Assembly: GCA_004431415.1 (NCBI GenBank)
Contig: QPMI01000127.1
Location: forward strand, 242,415-306,414
Length of the DNA stretch: 64,000 nt
From: Cyanophora paradoxa
Taxonomy: Eukaryota; Glaucocystophyceae; Cyanophorales; Cyanophoraceae
Direction: 5' to 3'
Shown: in pieces, positions 23,659-32,524 of the stretch
Layout of the letters: each line of letters starts with the position of its first letter
How positions within the stretch are numbered: position 1 is the first letter of the stretch
Notes under the pieces: generated by a model
Seen by the model: the letters and a program-made list of their open reading frames with translations, nothing else
Database searches by the model: none
What the model was told of the DNA's origin: nothing
Program-made: the position numbers and the translations under genes

Positions 23659-24171
23659 ATGTCCGGCGCCCATCACGGCCGTTTCGGGGTGCACCCTTCG
23701 GCGCAAGCCGAGGCCGCAGACGGTGCCCCGGCATGCAACGACCCCGCCGCCCCCCAGAAGAGAAAGGAGTGGCCCCGGGACCTCCTCGAAGACCTCGTCA
23801 AGGGGACACTGCTGCACTTCAGCCCCTGGGAGTACAAGGCGGCGATCTTGTCGCCCGCCCCCCCAAAGGTGGGCGATAGGGTCTTCGTGTTTGGTCGCTG
23901 CTTCTCGGAGCGCCTTCAAGAATTCTGGCTGCACACCAAGTACGGCTCGAGTGGAGTGATCAAGGAGGTCAGGGGGTGTGGCATCGCCGGCGAGGACTAC
24001 CTCGTGGACTTCGAGTCGCGGGTGCCCTCGGAGACTGTCGACGTGCGCTGGATCCACGGCGAGTGCGTGGTCGCGTTCACGTTGCTCGACGAGATCCCCG
24101 AGGCGGTGCCAGAGGGATGCACTCTCGTTCGGAGGGTCTTGTGTCCCAAAGCTGTGTACGTCCTCATGTAG
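23659..24171 (+). CDS. Unknown protein with SH3-like beta segment
   Basis: 170 residues from the ATG at 23659. Residues about 70-140 (VGDRVFVFGRCFSE, GVIKEVRGCGIAGEDYLVDF, VDVRWIHGECVVAF) have the pattern of a small SH3- or Tudor-like barrel, in which a VGDRV strand is followed by GxIxxV and YxVxF strands. This is a fold impression, not a family match. The start was chosen because the upstream sequence is the repeat array. Confidence 0.5.
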   Translation: MSGAHHGRFGVHPSAQAEAADGAPACNDPAAPQKRKEWPRDLLEDLVKGTLLHFSPWEYKAAILSPAPPKVGDRVFVFGRCFSERLQEFWLHTKYGSSGVIKEVRGCGIAGEDYLVDFESRVPSETVDVRWIHGECVVAFTLLDEIPEAVPEGCTLVRRVLCPKAVYVLM

Positions 24172-24203
24172 ATGGTCGGATGTACGCAATGCAAAGCGCT
24201 TGA

Positions 24204-24632
24204 CATGCATACGACGGCAGCCACGGGAAGGGTCGGAGGCCTCGCATTGGCGACCCGCTCCCCCCGGACTGGCCGGGCGATATCTACTGGCACTGCCTGA
24301 AGATCTGCGGCGCCCTGGCCCCGCGCGTGCCCCGGAAGCGGCGGGCGATCATCGAGCGCGGGCTGATGCGCAAGTTTGCGAGCGACCTTGCGGACCTGTA
24401 CGACCACGAGTGGGAGCCGCCGGAGTGGGAGCGGACGCAGGCGCTCGTCGAGTTCAACCTGGAGCGCTTCTACCGCGAGGAGCTCCCCGTGCTCGAGGCC
24501 CGCTTCCTCCAGCCCGAGTGCCGCAACGACGTCCTCTTCCCCGACGACCTGTACCTCGAGGGCTCGTTCACGATCATAGGGGAGAGGGCCTCCGGGAAAT
24601 TCGTGTTCGATTCGAGAGTGTTCGAGGGTTGA
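24204..24632 (+). CDS. Unknown protein, start uncertain
   Basis: The frame is open from 24204 and codes convincingly from about 24240 (PLPPDWPGDIYWHCLKICGA), but the first ATG in it is at 24327, giving 101 residues. The ATGs at 24172 and 24208 lie one frame away; one lost base between 24210 and 24245 would connect them. The C-terminal half is helical then beta (FTIIGERASGKFVFDSRVF). No family is recognised. Confidence 0.45.
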   Translation, partial: HAYDGSHGKGRRPRIGDPLPPDWPGDIYWHCLKICGALAPRVPRKRRAIIERGLMRKFASDLADLYDHEWEPPEWERTQALVEFNLERFYREELPVLEARFLQPECRNDVLFPDDLYLEGSFTIIGERASGKFVFDSRVFEG

Positions 24633-24670
24633 CTGTGAAATGAAAGACACGATCCACCGCGCGCGGGAGC

Positions 24671-25015
24671 TCAGGGGGCTGGGTCGGGCACACGCCGCAG
24701 CTGCGTTGACGTGAGGCCGCGCAGCCACCCCGCGCCGCCGAGGGCGGCGACGAGGGCGTCGAAGTCGTCGCGCCGCCGAAGGAAGACGACATCGCCCCCG
24801 GGCGACACGAGGGCGAGGCTGGCCACGTGCGCCACGAAGCCGCCGCGGGAGCGTGGGCGGCGCACCCCCCCGCGGCGGAACCGGTGGGCGTGGACGTGGC
24901 GCGGGTCCTCGGCGGGGCGGCGCACCCTCAGCCCCGGCCAGTGCCGCTCGTCCTCCTCTTGGAACTCGACGCGCCCGCCTTCGAAGAGCCCCTTGCGCCG
25001 CAGCACGCACTCCAT
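24671..25015 (-). CDS. Small Arg-rich protein of unknown function
   Basis: 114 residues from the ATG at 25015. Rich in Arg, Val and Phe, with strand-like segments (GGFVAHVASLALVSPGGDVV) and a helical end. It may be a small beta domain. It is divergent from the RING-like gene at 25098, with CTTCTTTTCC in the gap. Confidence 0.5.
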   Translation of the reverse strand: MECVLRRKGLFEGGRVEFQEEDERHWPGLRVRRPAEDPRHVHAHRFRRGGVRRPRSRGGFVAHVASLALVSPGGDVVFLRRRDDFDALVAALGGAGWLRGLTSTQLRRVPDPAP

Positions 25016-25097
25016 CCCCTCCTTTCCGCCCGATCTATTTCTGTGGCGCTCTGCCGAGCGCGCCCGAGCCGCCGCTTGCTTCTTTTCCTTTGAATGT

Positions 25098-26096
25098 ATG
25101 CAGTCGATGGATCCGCGCCAGATAATAGAAAACTTCCGCCGAGAGCACCGGGATGCCATAGACGTGTACGAGGCGACTGTGCCTCCACGCGTGCGACTGC
25201 CGAGGGGCGAGGCGGAGTCCCGCCTTGGAAGCGCGATACTCTCGCTCCCGCCGGAGGCCCTGGCCTATCTAGACGCTGAAGAGAGGCGTATTTTCATTCG
25301 GGAGCGGGGGCTGTACGAGTGGTGGGCGCAGGGCCCGGAATACGACCCTGACGGCGCTGTCCCAGTGAGGATAGTAAATGGGGTATATAGAGATTGGACT
25401 CGCAGATTCCAGGGCCTGAGCTCCCTATTACCAGGGGACCGAGCGCAGGCCTTCAGAGAAGCAGCGGAGGACGAGAGACGTCGCAGGCTGATGTGGCCGC
25501 CGGCCGCCCCTGACGCGGGGTCCAGGTCGGCCAGGGTGCGGGATGAGCTCCGGCGCATGTGGGGTTATATGAACAGCGACCAGCCCCCCCGAGACCCCCA
25601 CAGCACCTTTCCTCTCCCGCCGCCTCCACCGCCCCCAGCCGGCTATGTCCACACCCTTCCGCTCCCCCCCGGCTACCAGGACGCCGGCGAGGATCCGGAC
25701 CTTGCCCAAGGCATCACTGCGAGCATAAACGAATACCAGCCCCCTCCGGCAGCCCTGCCCCGGGAACGGCTGGTGCACGGTTTTCGGGGGGCTTTTGAGC
25801 TTCCCCCGACCACCTCGGCGCGCCCGAGGAACGTTTCGGTGGGCGATGTCGCCGAGTGCCTCGCCTGCAGTGAAAACTTCGTTAGAGGCTTTGTCCCCCC
25901 GGGCCACCCGGCCATGATATGTCGCGGCGACCCCTCGACCCCTTCTCTCCGAACCTTCCACGAACTGGACATGTGTTACAGCTGCCAGATACGCCTGTAC
26001 GAGAGCGGGGGAAAGTGCTCGCTCTGCCGGGCGGAGTTCTACTCTCGTCGCTTCCGCCGGCGGTCGAGGGTGCGCTCGCAGCGGAGGCGGCAGTGA
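25098..26096 (+). CDS. RING-type zinc-finger protein with basic tail
   Basis: 332 residues. The N-terminal 150 residues are helical and charged, the middle is Pro-rich (a run of eight Pro near residue 175), and the last 80 residues hold a RING-like finger: CLAC near residue 254, a Cys about 17 later, a His in FHELDMCYSC, then CSLC. The end (RRFRRRSRVRSQRRRQ) is the Arg/Ser tail. It would be a second viral ubiquitin-ligase candidate beside the one at 7751-8269. Third-position GC is lower than in the capsid gene. Confidence 0.72.
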   Translation: MQSMDPRQIIENFRREHRDAIDVYEATVPPRVRLPRGEAESRLGSAILSLPPEALAYLDAEERRIFIRERGLYEWWAQGPEYDPDGAVPVRIVNGVYRDWTRRFQGLSSLLPGDRAQAFREAAEDERRRRLMWPPAAPDAGSRSARVRDELRRMWGYMNSDQPPRDPHSTFPLPPPPPPPAGYVHTLPLPPGYQDAGEDPDLAQGITASINEYQPPPAALPRERLVHGFRGAFELPPTTSARPRNVSVGDVAECLACSENFVRGFVPPGHPAMICRGDPSTPSLRTFHELDMCYSCQIRLYESGGKCSLCRAEFYSRRFRRRSRVRSQRRRQ

Positions 26097-26133
26097 GCAC
26101 GCCGCGATTTTTTTCACCCGTCGCTTTCAACAG

Positions 26134-27123
26134 ATGAAGAGGCTTTTCAGTTGGCTGTACCCAGAAGCGCCGGCCCCAGACGCCCCGCCCCTCCGGCAAC
26201 CGCGCGCAGACACGCTGAGGGCGATTCCTGGCAACCGCATCAAGGCAATACAGGATCTGCCCCACATGCAGCGTCTCGCCAGGATGGTCATGATGGGGGA
26301 GAAATTCGAAAGACCGGTGGCAGTTACAGGGGGGAGCTCCGAGACGAATCCCACGGGGCCGATGCGCAGCCGCCCAAGAAGGCCGGGCTGGGCGAATGAC
26401 ACGGAAAGGTATCTCGAATACAAGTGGGAAGTGGAGAGGTACTTATTCGACATAATCGGCGATGTACCCCCAGGGTTACGCATCAACCGACTCCGGCAAA
26501 TGAGGAAGGCATTTCTGGGCGAGCTGATAAGCACGGAGCAGCTTATCAACAACAGAGAGGAGGCGCCCTTGGATGGAATGGAAGACATCTACAAGCAAGT
26601 CAGATCGGAGATCATTAACAGGCAATCCAAGCTAGTCGACGATGAAGCGAAAATGATGCGAATAGCGCTACTGCAGATGGAAGCGTCTGTATCACGTTCC
26701 CCACGGACCATACGTGAAAAGGCAGCGGTGGACCTGAAGAAGTTCTACCGAATGGTTGACATCGCCTTTTCTTTCAAGGCGAAGGGCGGAGACCCGCCGT
26801 CGTACAACTTTCGCAAACTATATTACTACAATGCATCAGGTGACCAAATTTTGAAAGCTTTTAGAGGAACAGGCGAAGAACAGCGATGGTTCGATGAATA
26901 TACATCACAATTGCTCGCGGATGAAAAATTTCCAAAGCGAGCACGCGATCGAAAGATGTGGAACCCTCGATTCAGGGGGTTTGTAAGGAAGCAAGCCATG
27001 GCTGCAATACCATACGATGCCACGAATTGGCCGCTCGGCCCATATCCCGAAGAGCCCCCCTCCCTGTACGAGGCGGCAGAGTACATGCGACCGGCCCGCC
27101 ACACTTTTTTTGGACACAGTTAG
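26134..27123 (+). CDS. Helical protein upstream of the capsid gene
   Basis: 329 residues, largely helical with many charged residues; a short aromatic region (YNFRKLYYYNASGDQILKAF) lies near residues 226-245. No family is recognised. It ends 11 nt before the capsid start and is read in the same direction, so the two may be co-expressed; a T-run (CACTTTTTTTGG) near its end may drive the capsid gene. Codon use is notably more A/T-rich than that of the capsid gene next door. Confidence 0.65.
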   Translation: MKRLFSWLYPEAPAPDAPPLRQPRADTLRAIPGNRIKAIQDLPHMQRLARMVMMGEKFERPVAVTGGSSETNPTGPMRSRPRRPGWANDTERYLEYKWEVERYLFDIIGDVPPGLRINRLRQMRKAFLGELISTEQLINNREEAPLDGMEDIYKQVRSEIINRQSKLVDDEAKMMRIALLQMEASVSRSPRTIREKAAVDLKKFYRMVDIAFSFKAKGGDPPSYNFRKLYYYNASGDQILKAFRGTGEEQRWFDEYTSQLLADEKFPKRARDRKMWNPRFRGFVRKQAMAAIPYDATNWPLGPYPEEPPSLYEAAEYMRPARHTFFGHS

Positions 27124-27134
27124 GTACGGGAGCC

Positions 27135-28401
27135 ATGTCGAACGCGGCGAGCCTGCAGCTCAAGCTGAGGGGGGAGGCGGACAAGCACCTCTCGTTCAAC
27201 CCCGAGATCACGTTCTGGACGGGCGGCACCAAGCGCCACAGCGCCTTCGTCTCGCAGCCCGTCCGCGTCTCCTTCCCCATGGGCGCCGCGTACGGCGGCA
27301 CGGCCTGGACGACCGTCCCGCGCCAGTGCGACCTCCTCCACCGCGTGTACCTCGTCCTCGAGGTCGGCCCCCTCGTGCAGACCCCCTCGGACGGCGTGAA
27401 CTACTGGCACTGGACGAACAAGCTGGGGCTCGCGATGTGGGAGAAGGTCGTGATCTCCATCGGCGGCGCGGTCGTGCAGGAGATCCGCCCCGAGCACATC
27501 GACCTCCAGTCGGCGCTCTCCGTCGACGAGATCAACAAGCCGCTCGCGCCCCTCATCGGCGACTGGGACTGGACGCCCGGCTACCTCCGCCGCGTCTCCA
27601 ACGAGACGCAGAGGTTCATCGTCCCGCTCCCCACGTGGACGCGCCTGCCGCAGACGGCGCACCCCGTGATGGGCAGCCCCGACATCAAGGTCGCCGTCAC
27701 CTTCCGCCCCCTCAAGCACCTCGTCATGCTGCAGACGGACGACGCCCTGGAGCCCATCCCCGCCCTCGACCGCGTCCTCAGCGGCCAGATCACCGACGCC
27801 TACCTCCTCTGCAACTTCATCTACCTCGACGAGCCCGAGAAGACCCAGGTCAACCGCCCCTTCGAGCGCCTCGTCGAGACCTGGCAGACCCAGGAGTTCC
27901 GCGTCCCCAAGGGCTCCGAGACCTTCGCGGCCGAGATCAGGCTCACGGGCCCTGCAAGGAGCTCCTCTTCGTCTTCCGCGAGTTCGAGCGCGCCACCAAC
28001 GGCCGCCTCTTCGACTACGAGCACGACGACCCACGCCGGACAACAACGCCGACCCCGCCACCCTCTACAACGCCATCCCCGAGCGGTTCAAGACGCTCTC
28101 GCTGACCCTCCGCGGCAACGAGCGCGTCCCGCCGCTGCCGCCCACCTACTACAAGGTGGTGACCCCCCGCGAGGTCCACGGCCGCGTCCCCGACCGCGAC
28201 ATCTTCTGCCTGCCCTTCTGCCTCGACGCCGACACGCACCGCCCCACCGGCTCGCTCAACCTCGGCACAGTCGACCAGATCCTCATGAACTTCACCTTCG
28301 CGTCGCCCGGCACCGACGCCGACCTCGACCTCCTCGTCTACGCCGTCGGCTTCAACGTCATGCGGCAGAACGCGAGCGGCACCCGCCTCCTGTACCAGTA
28401 G
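27135..28401 (+). CDS. Major capsid protein (double jelly roll), two apparent frameshifts
   Basis: The N-terminus carries the signature of large DNA virus capsid proteins (LxxxGEADKHLSFNPEITFW, RHSAF, then CDLLHRVYL), forming the first jelly roll. The coding frame shifts by one base near 27,945-27,955 and again near 28,030-28,042; both sites are C-runs where one missing C restores the frame. The third segment includes DIFCLPFC and ends LLVYAVGFNVMRQNASGTRLLYQ, the usual C-terminal strand. Total length would be about 422 residues, close to the family norm. The protein would form trimeric capsomers. Two defects in C-runs point to sequence error or early decay. Confidence 0.88.
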
Positions 28402-28417
28402 TGTTTTGCGTGGCTAA

Positions 28418-29787
28418 TCAACCCCGGCGCCTTCGCGGGCGAGAGCGGGTTCTTGCGCGGCGGCGGAAGTGCGGGGTCCGCGGGCGAGAGCGGGCCCTGG
28501 CGCGGCGGCGGAAGCGCGGGGCCTCGAAGGGGGCGGGCGGGGCAGGGAGGGCAGGGGGCGGCGGGCGAGGGCGCATGAGGGGGCGCAGGAAAGAATCGTC
28601 GAACTGTTTCAGCGCTTGGTTCGCTTCAGGGCCCACCGTGGCGTGGTGGGCTCGCAGCGAGTGCATGATCATACGGTAAGCACTCTCCAGGTTGTACGAT
28701 CTGCGATGTAGGACCGTTTTCGACGCCAAGCGCTGTGCGAAATCGGCGTGACGGTTGATCCATAAACTTTTCTCGTGGAATGGGATTGTCTCGTAAACGA
28801 TGGCAGCAGCCAGAACGGAGCGGGTGACAAGCTCGTCGGGGGAGAACCCGGCTCTTTTGAGGCTCTCCGCGGCCCTCTCAGGGTCGCCCAATTCGGCAAG
28901 GTAGAAGCAGAACAAAACTGAGAGGGGCAGACAGAGTTTTTTAAGGAGATCGTACCTTGACAGTGTGTCGGTCAGGCCATCTTCTGTGTAAAATTGCTCC
29001 GCAAGGTGCACTAGGCGGGGGTTCGAAGTGGTAGTCGGCCACTGGAGCTGTGGGCAGATATCGCGATTCGTCACGAGCTCGAATGCGGGGAATGCCGATC
29101 GCAACACTCCTCGCCATTTCTCCCCGCAGTCCGGGTCAAATACATACATGCGGTACGCCTTGGGGTCCACCACCAAAACGATCAGGTGGCCTGACTTCGA
29201 AAGAGCCACCTCGGCCCGCCTCCCCCCCCCGCCCCCTCCCAGCGATGGCGGTGATCAGGATCCCCGGCGACTGCGTCGAGGTCGATGTCATCTGGATCCC
29301 CCTTATCGGTGAAAAGCTCCTCCCAATCGCTCCACATCCGTTTGGTTTGATAGATAAGGTCAAAGTCTCGGGATTCCTCGACGGCCGGGTGGACCGCAAC
29401 CCCCCCCTTTGCATGATGTATGTAGTATGCAAGCTTGACACCGTTCCGGCGCGCATACGCAAGATCTGCATCGGGCGTGAAGCGCATCATGGCGAACTCG
29501 GTGCGAGGAATGGGCCGATACCCCACTTTGTCCGCGAATGAGTCACGAAAGAGGCTGCCATCGAGCAACATGAGCCCCCCTCTGAACACGACGCCCGATT
29601 TGGCATCCGCTGCCGTCTCATTCAGCGTGGGAATTGTTGCCCAGTAGGGTACCGTCTCGCACAGTTCGATGGCGAACCCCCACCCAGCATGCGTGGCGCT
29701 GAAGATCGTCCCGGTCGCAAGCTCCGTCCAGACCCCTCCTCGGTCCAGGTCCCGAAGCAGACCCCTGGGCAGTATTGTGTCAATCAT
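28418..29787 (-). CDS. Second Ulp1-like cysteine protease candidate with Arg-rich tail, one frameshift
   Basis: The first 195 or so residues are read from 29787; the frame changes near 29,200-29,230 beside a run of nine G, and the rest is read to 28418. Just after the shift comes SGHLIVLVVDPKAYRMYVFD, matching GGHLCVLVLDNSKREAFLFD of the protein at 4473-6380; a Cys followed by a hydrophobic helix (KLCLPLSVLFCFYLAEL) sits where the other has GRCAIWAMYFLF. The last 34 residues are two copies of an FRRRARxRSRPR-type basic tail. I infer a paralog of the first candidate protease. It is convergent with the capsid gene. Confidence 0.5.
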
Positions 29788-29893
29788 CCTGCAGTGTCCT
29801 CAGAGTAGCTAAACAAAAACTTCGGCGGCGTCGGTTGGGGTCAAGGCCACGCAAGGTCACGGCGCTAGACGGTCATGTAGGGCCGCGGCGTGA

Positions 29894-30811
29894 TCACGGA
29901 GGGGCCGCGGGACCGGCCGGACCGCCGGCGCGACCGGCGCGACCGGCGCGTCCCCCGGGCCCGCGGCGCCCCGAGCGCCGGCCCCAGCGGCGGTTGCGGG
30001 CCCACGCCGGCTCGGTGTTCATCATCGACAGCGCCTGCTGCACGATCGCGGAGCTGATGCGCTTGCCCTCGGTCTCCTCGCGTCGGGCATCCCGGACCGT
30101 TTCCATGGCGCGGAGGAAGCCGGGCGACTCGAGCAGCCGGTGGAGGTCCTCGGGCATGAGCTTATTCGAGCCCACGAGCTGGTTCACGGACCTCCAGAAC
30201 TGCGGCGAGCCCATGATCTGGCCCACCGCGTCGCCGACCGCGGCCGCGCCCGCCACCGCCGCCTGACCCCCCCCTCCCAGGCCCAGGAGCATCGTCATGG
30301 CGCCGGCCAGCGTGCCCAGGGTCCCGGGGACCGGCATCTTCGGCGCGTTGGGGGGCAGGACCGCCCCGGGGTTCTGCACGCGGAACATGTAGTCGAGTAT
30401 CCCCACCTCCTCCGGGGTGGCGCCCGCCTCCTTGAGCTCGATCTTGTGCTTCCGCACCCCTTCGAGCATCTTCAGGCGGTCCTCCACCGACGTCGCCGCC
30501 GGAAGCTTCATGAGATCCTGGAGCTCCGCCGCGCCCTGGGCACCCGCCGCCCCGGTGCCCATCCGCTTCTCCACGAGCTTCATGAACCCGTCGATCGTCT
30601 CGTACTGGTCGTACACGCGCCCGCCGCCGCCGTACCGGTAGCGGTACCGCGGCGGGGTGAGCGCCCTGCGGTTCTCGATGTACCTCATCAGCGTCTCCTC
30701 GGCGGCCTTCTTGCTGTACTGCGTGTTCGCCTGCTCCACCTTCTTCGCCAGCAGGGCGATCCTGGCGGGGTCGAGGACAGGCATCGCTCCCCGCGTCTTA
30801 CTGGGTTGCAT
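29894..30811 (-). CDS. Probable virion protein with Gly/Arg-rich end
   Basis: 305 residues (an internal ATG at 30784 would give 296). Residues 15-50 and 75-140 are helical; residues 168-205 are a Gly/Ala-rich hydrophobic stretch (LAGAMTMLLGLGGGGQAAVA) that could insert in a membrane. The C-terminus is GRRGPGGRAGRAGRAGG-like, a Gly/Arg relative of the basic tails seen elsewhere. No family is recognised. It is divergent from the gene at 30839. Confidence 0.6.
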   Translation of the reverse strand: MQPSKTRGAMPVLDPARIALLAKKVEQANTQYSKKAAEETLMRYIENRRALTPPRYRYRYGGGGRVYDQYETIDGFMKLVEKRMGTGAAGAQGAAELQDLMKLPAATSVEDRLKMLEGVRKHKIELKEAGATPEEVGILDYMFRVQNPGAVLPPNAPKMPVPGTLGTLAGAMTMLLGLGGGGQAAVAGAAAVGDAVGQIMGSPQFWRSVNQLVGSNKLMPEDLHRLLESPGFLRAMETVRDARREETEGKRISSAIVQQALSMMNTEPAWARNRRWGRRSGRRGPGGRAGRAGRAGGPAGPAAPP

Positions 30812-30838
30812 CTATTTTTTGGCCCATTCACAGGAACC
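30812..30838 (+). promoter_or_regulatory. T-run element between divergent genes
   Basis: CTATTTTTTGG lies about 20 nt before the ATG at 30839 in a 27-base gap. It is one of the clearest examples of the shared T-run. Function inferred. Confidence 0.4.
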
Positions 30839-31174
30839 ATGGACTCCGCGCGCGGCCTCCTGGTTCTCGCCGCCCTCGCCGTCGCGGCGGCCTGGGTGGC
30901 GTCGCGCACCCCACCCCCCGCCGAACCGACCGCGCGACCCGTTGCCGCCGTCGCCAACCCGAGCGAACCGGCCCCCGCCCCCGAGGACGTGGCGACCTCG
31001 CCGGCGTTCGTGGCCTTGGACACCGTCGCGAGCCTCGCATCGGGCTCGGACGGCTCGAGCGCGCCGGCGTTTCGGATCGTGGCGTCCGAGGCCTTGAAGC
31101 CGGCGCGCATCCCCTGCAGCGTCCTGGGCCCCACGGCCCACTGCCCGTTCTCGCGCGACCCCTTCGCGCCGTGA
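30839..31174 (+). CDS. Membrane-anchored Ala/Pro-rich protein
   Basis: 111 residues. An N-terminal hydrophobic helix (GLLVLAALAVAAAWVAS) is followed by an Ala/Pro/Thr linker and a C-terminal part with two Cys (IPCSVLGPTAHCPF) that could pair. It has the layout of a virion membrane protein with an exposed tail. Confidence 0.6.
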   Translation: MDSARGLLVLAALAVAAAWVASRTPPPAEPTARPVAAVANPSEPAPAPEDVATSPAFVALDTVASLASGSDGSSAPAFRIVASEALKPARIPCSVLGPTAHCPFSRDPFAP

Positions 31175-31223
31175 CGCGGATTCGCGCGCCGCACTATTTT
31201 CCCCGCGCACCGGTAAAGCAGCA

Positions 31224-31634
31224 ATGCCCGAGGCCGGCGTTCAGACCGAACCCACCCCGTGGACGGTGTTCGGCGAGCTGCCGCGAAGGTGGCCCCGGCG
31301 GACCCGCAGCCCCGAGCCGACCCTCCTCAGCACCGACGAGTTCCGGCGCCTGCACCCGACGCTACGGGGGTTCTACGTCGGCGAGGACGGCTACATCGCC
31401 AGCGTCTACTCGAGCTCCTCCTCCGCGTACGCCAACCAGGAGACCGAGGAGGCGCTCAAGTACGCCAAGTACAGGGACGACGGCGCCGCCGAGCACGTCG
31501 CCATGCGCAGGAACATCGCGGACGGCCGCGCCCTCCGCGTCTTCCGCCGACTCGCGAGCGGCGTGGTGCTCGACCTGGGGCAGTGGCTCCCCACCGCCGA
31601 GGAGCCCGATGCGTTCGTGTTCGCGCCCGCGTGA
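31224..31634 (+). CDS. Small soluble protein of unknown function
   Basis: 136 residues from the ATG at 31224, preceded by CTATTTTCCCC about 27 nt upstream. The middle (residues 40-110) is mixed alpha/beta with a Ser/Tyr-rich loop (VYSSSSSAYANQETEEALKY). No family is recognised. Confidence 0.6.
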   Translation: MPEAGVQTEPTPWTVFGELPRRWPRRTRSPEPTLLSTDEFRRLHPTLRGFYVGEDGYIASVYSSSSSAYANQETEEALKYAKYRDDGAAEHVAMRRNIADGRALRVFRRLASGVVLDLGQWLPTAEEPDAFVFAPA

Positions 31635-31660
31635 GAAAATATCAGGGAAGCTGGGTAAAG

Positions 31661-32524
31661 ATGGAACCGCTCCCGCGCACACTAAAACCCCCGTCGCAAT
31701 GGCTGGACGGGGAGCATGTGTACGGGGAGGGGCGCAGATTTGCTAAACAGATTCTGGATTCTCGGATGCGTCACGGCATCAGACTCCCACCCCTGGCATG
31801 GCGATTCTTCGCAGAGGGCCCGGAGTCAAAGTCGATCATAACAATCAGCATACAGCATCCTCGGGCCCCCGGCGGCGTTCGAGAGTTGGACTACACATTT
31901 CAACTCAAGGAATTCGGGGACGATCAGATCGTGGCACAAATGATGCCCCCTGCCGGAACCCGGAAAGACACGGATCTCATATCGCTGCTGGGGGGCGCCG
32001 CCCCGCGGGTGTGCCTGCAACTGAAACTCATCCCAATCAACGACGTGTTGGTTCTCATGTTCGCCGATTTGAGGACCGACGCCTTCTTTTATCCAGGCAC
32101 CCGTGCCCTACTTGATGTCATTGCGTACATTGCATACGATGCAGCCGCGAGGTACGCCCTTTTGAAATGGCCCGGCCGGGTCGGCCCCAACACCGGGGTG
32201 ATGCTGAGCCCAAGTTTCGACTCCCCCAAAGCAACCGGGCTCAGCTTCGTGCACGAATACATGATCCTGCAGAATTCGCTTGCACGTCAGCCAACTCAAT
32301 TTGTGGACCTGCGCCCCGTTGCCCCGGCGCCCCCCGATCCCGCTGCGGGATCGCAACCCGGGACGCCCATGCCCCCGCCGGATTCGGAATGGATGGATGA
32401 CGCCCCTGCCCCCAACGCATCCAGCCGCCGTTACAGCCGGCGCCGCTCCCGGGCCCGCCGCCCCCGTACACGCTCCCGGGCCCGCCGCCGATCACAGCGC
32501 CTTCGCCGCCTTCGTCGCCGCTGA
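31661..32524 (+). CDS. Unknown protein with long Arg/Ser tail
   Basis: 287 residues from the ATG at 31661. The first 230 residues form a mixed alpha/beta domain (ITISIQHPRAPGGVRELDYT; VLVLMFADLRTDAFFYPGTR) without a recognised motif. A Pro/Ala linker leads to a tail of about 34 residues, mostly Arg with Ser and Tyr. Codon use is A/T-richer than in its neighbours. The end overlaps the convergent gene by 33 bases, with the tail codons inside the overlap. Confidence 0.6.
   Translation: MEPLPRTLKPPSQWLDGEHVYGEGRRFAKQILDSRMRHGIRLPPLAWRFFAEGPESKSIITISIQHPRAPGGVRELDYTFQLKEFGDDQIVAQMMPPAGTRKDTDLISLLGGAAPRVCLQLKLIPINDVLVLMFADLRTDAFFYPGTRALLDVIAYIAYDAAARYALLKWPGRVGPNTGVMLSPSFDSPKATGLSFVHEYMILQNSLARQPTQFVDLRPVAPAPPDPAAGSQPGTPMPPPDSEWMDDAPAPNASSRRYSRRRSRARRPRTRSRARRRSQRLRRLRRR

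Noticed and set aside
28015..28239. Minus-strand ORFs inside the capsid gene
   Set aside because: They are antisense to conserved capsid sequence and have no features of their own.
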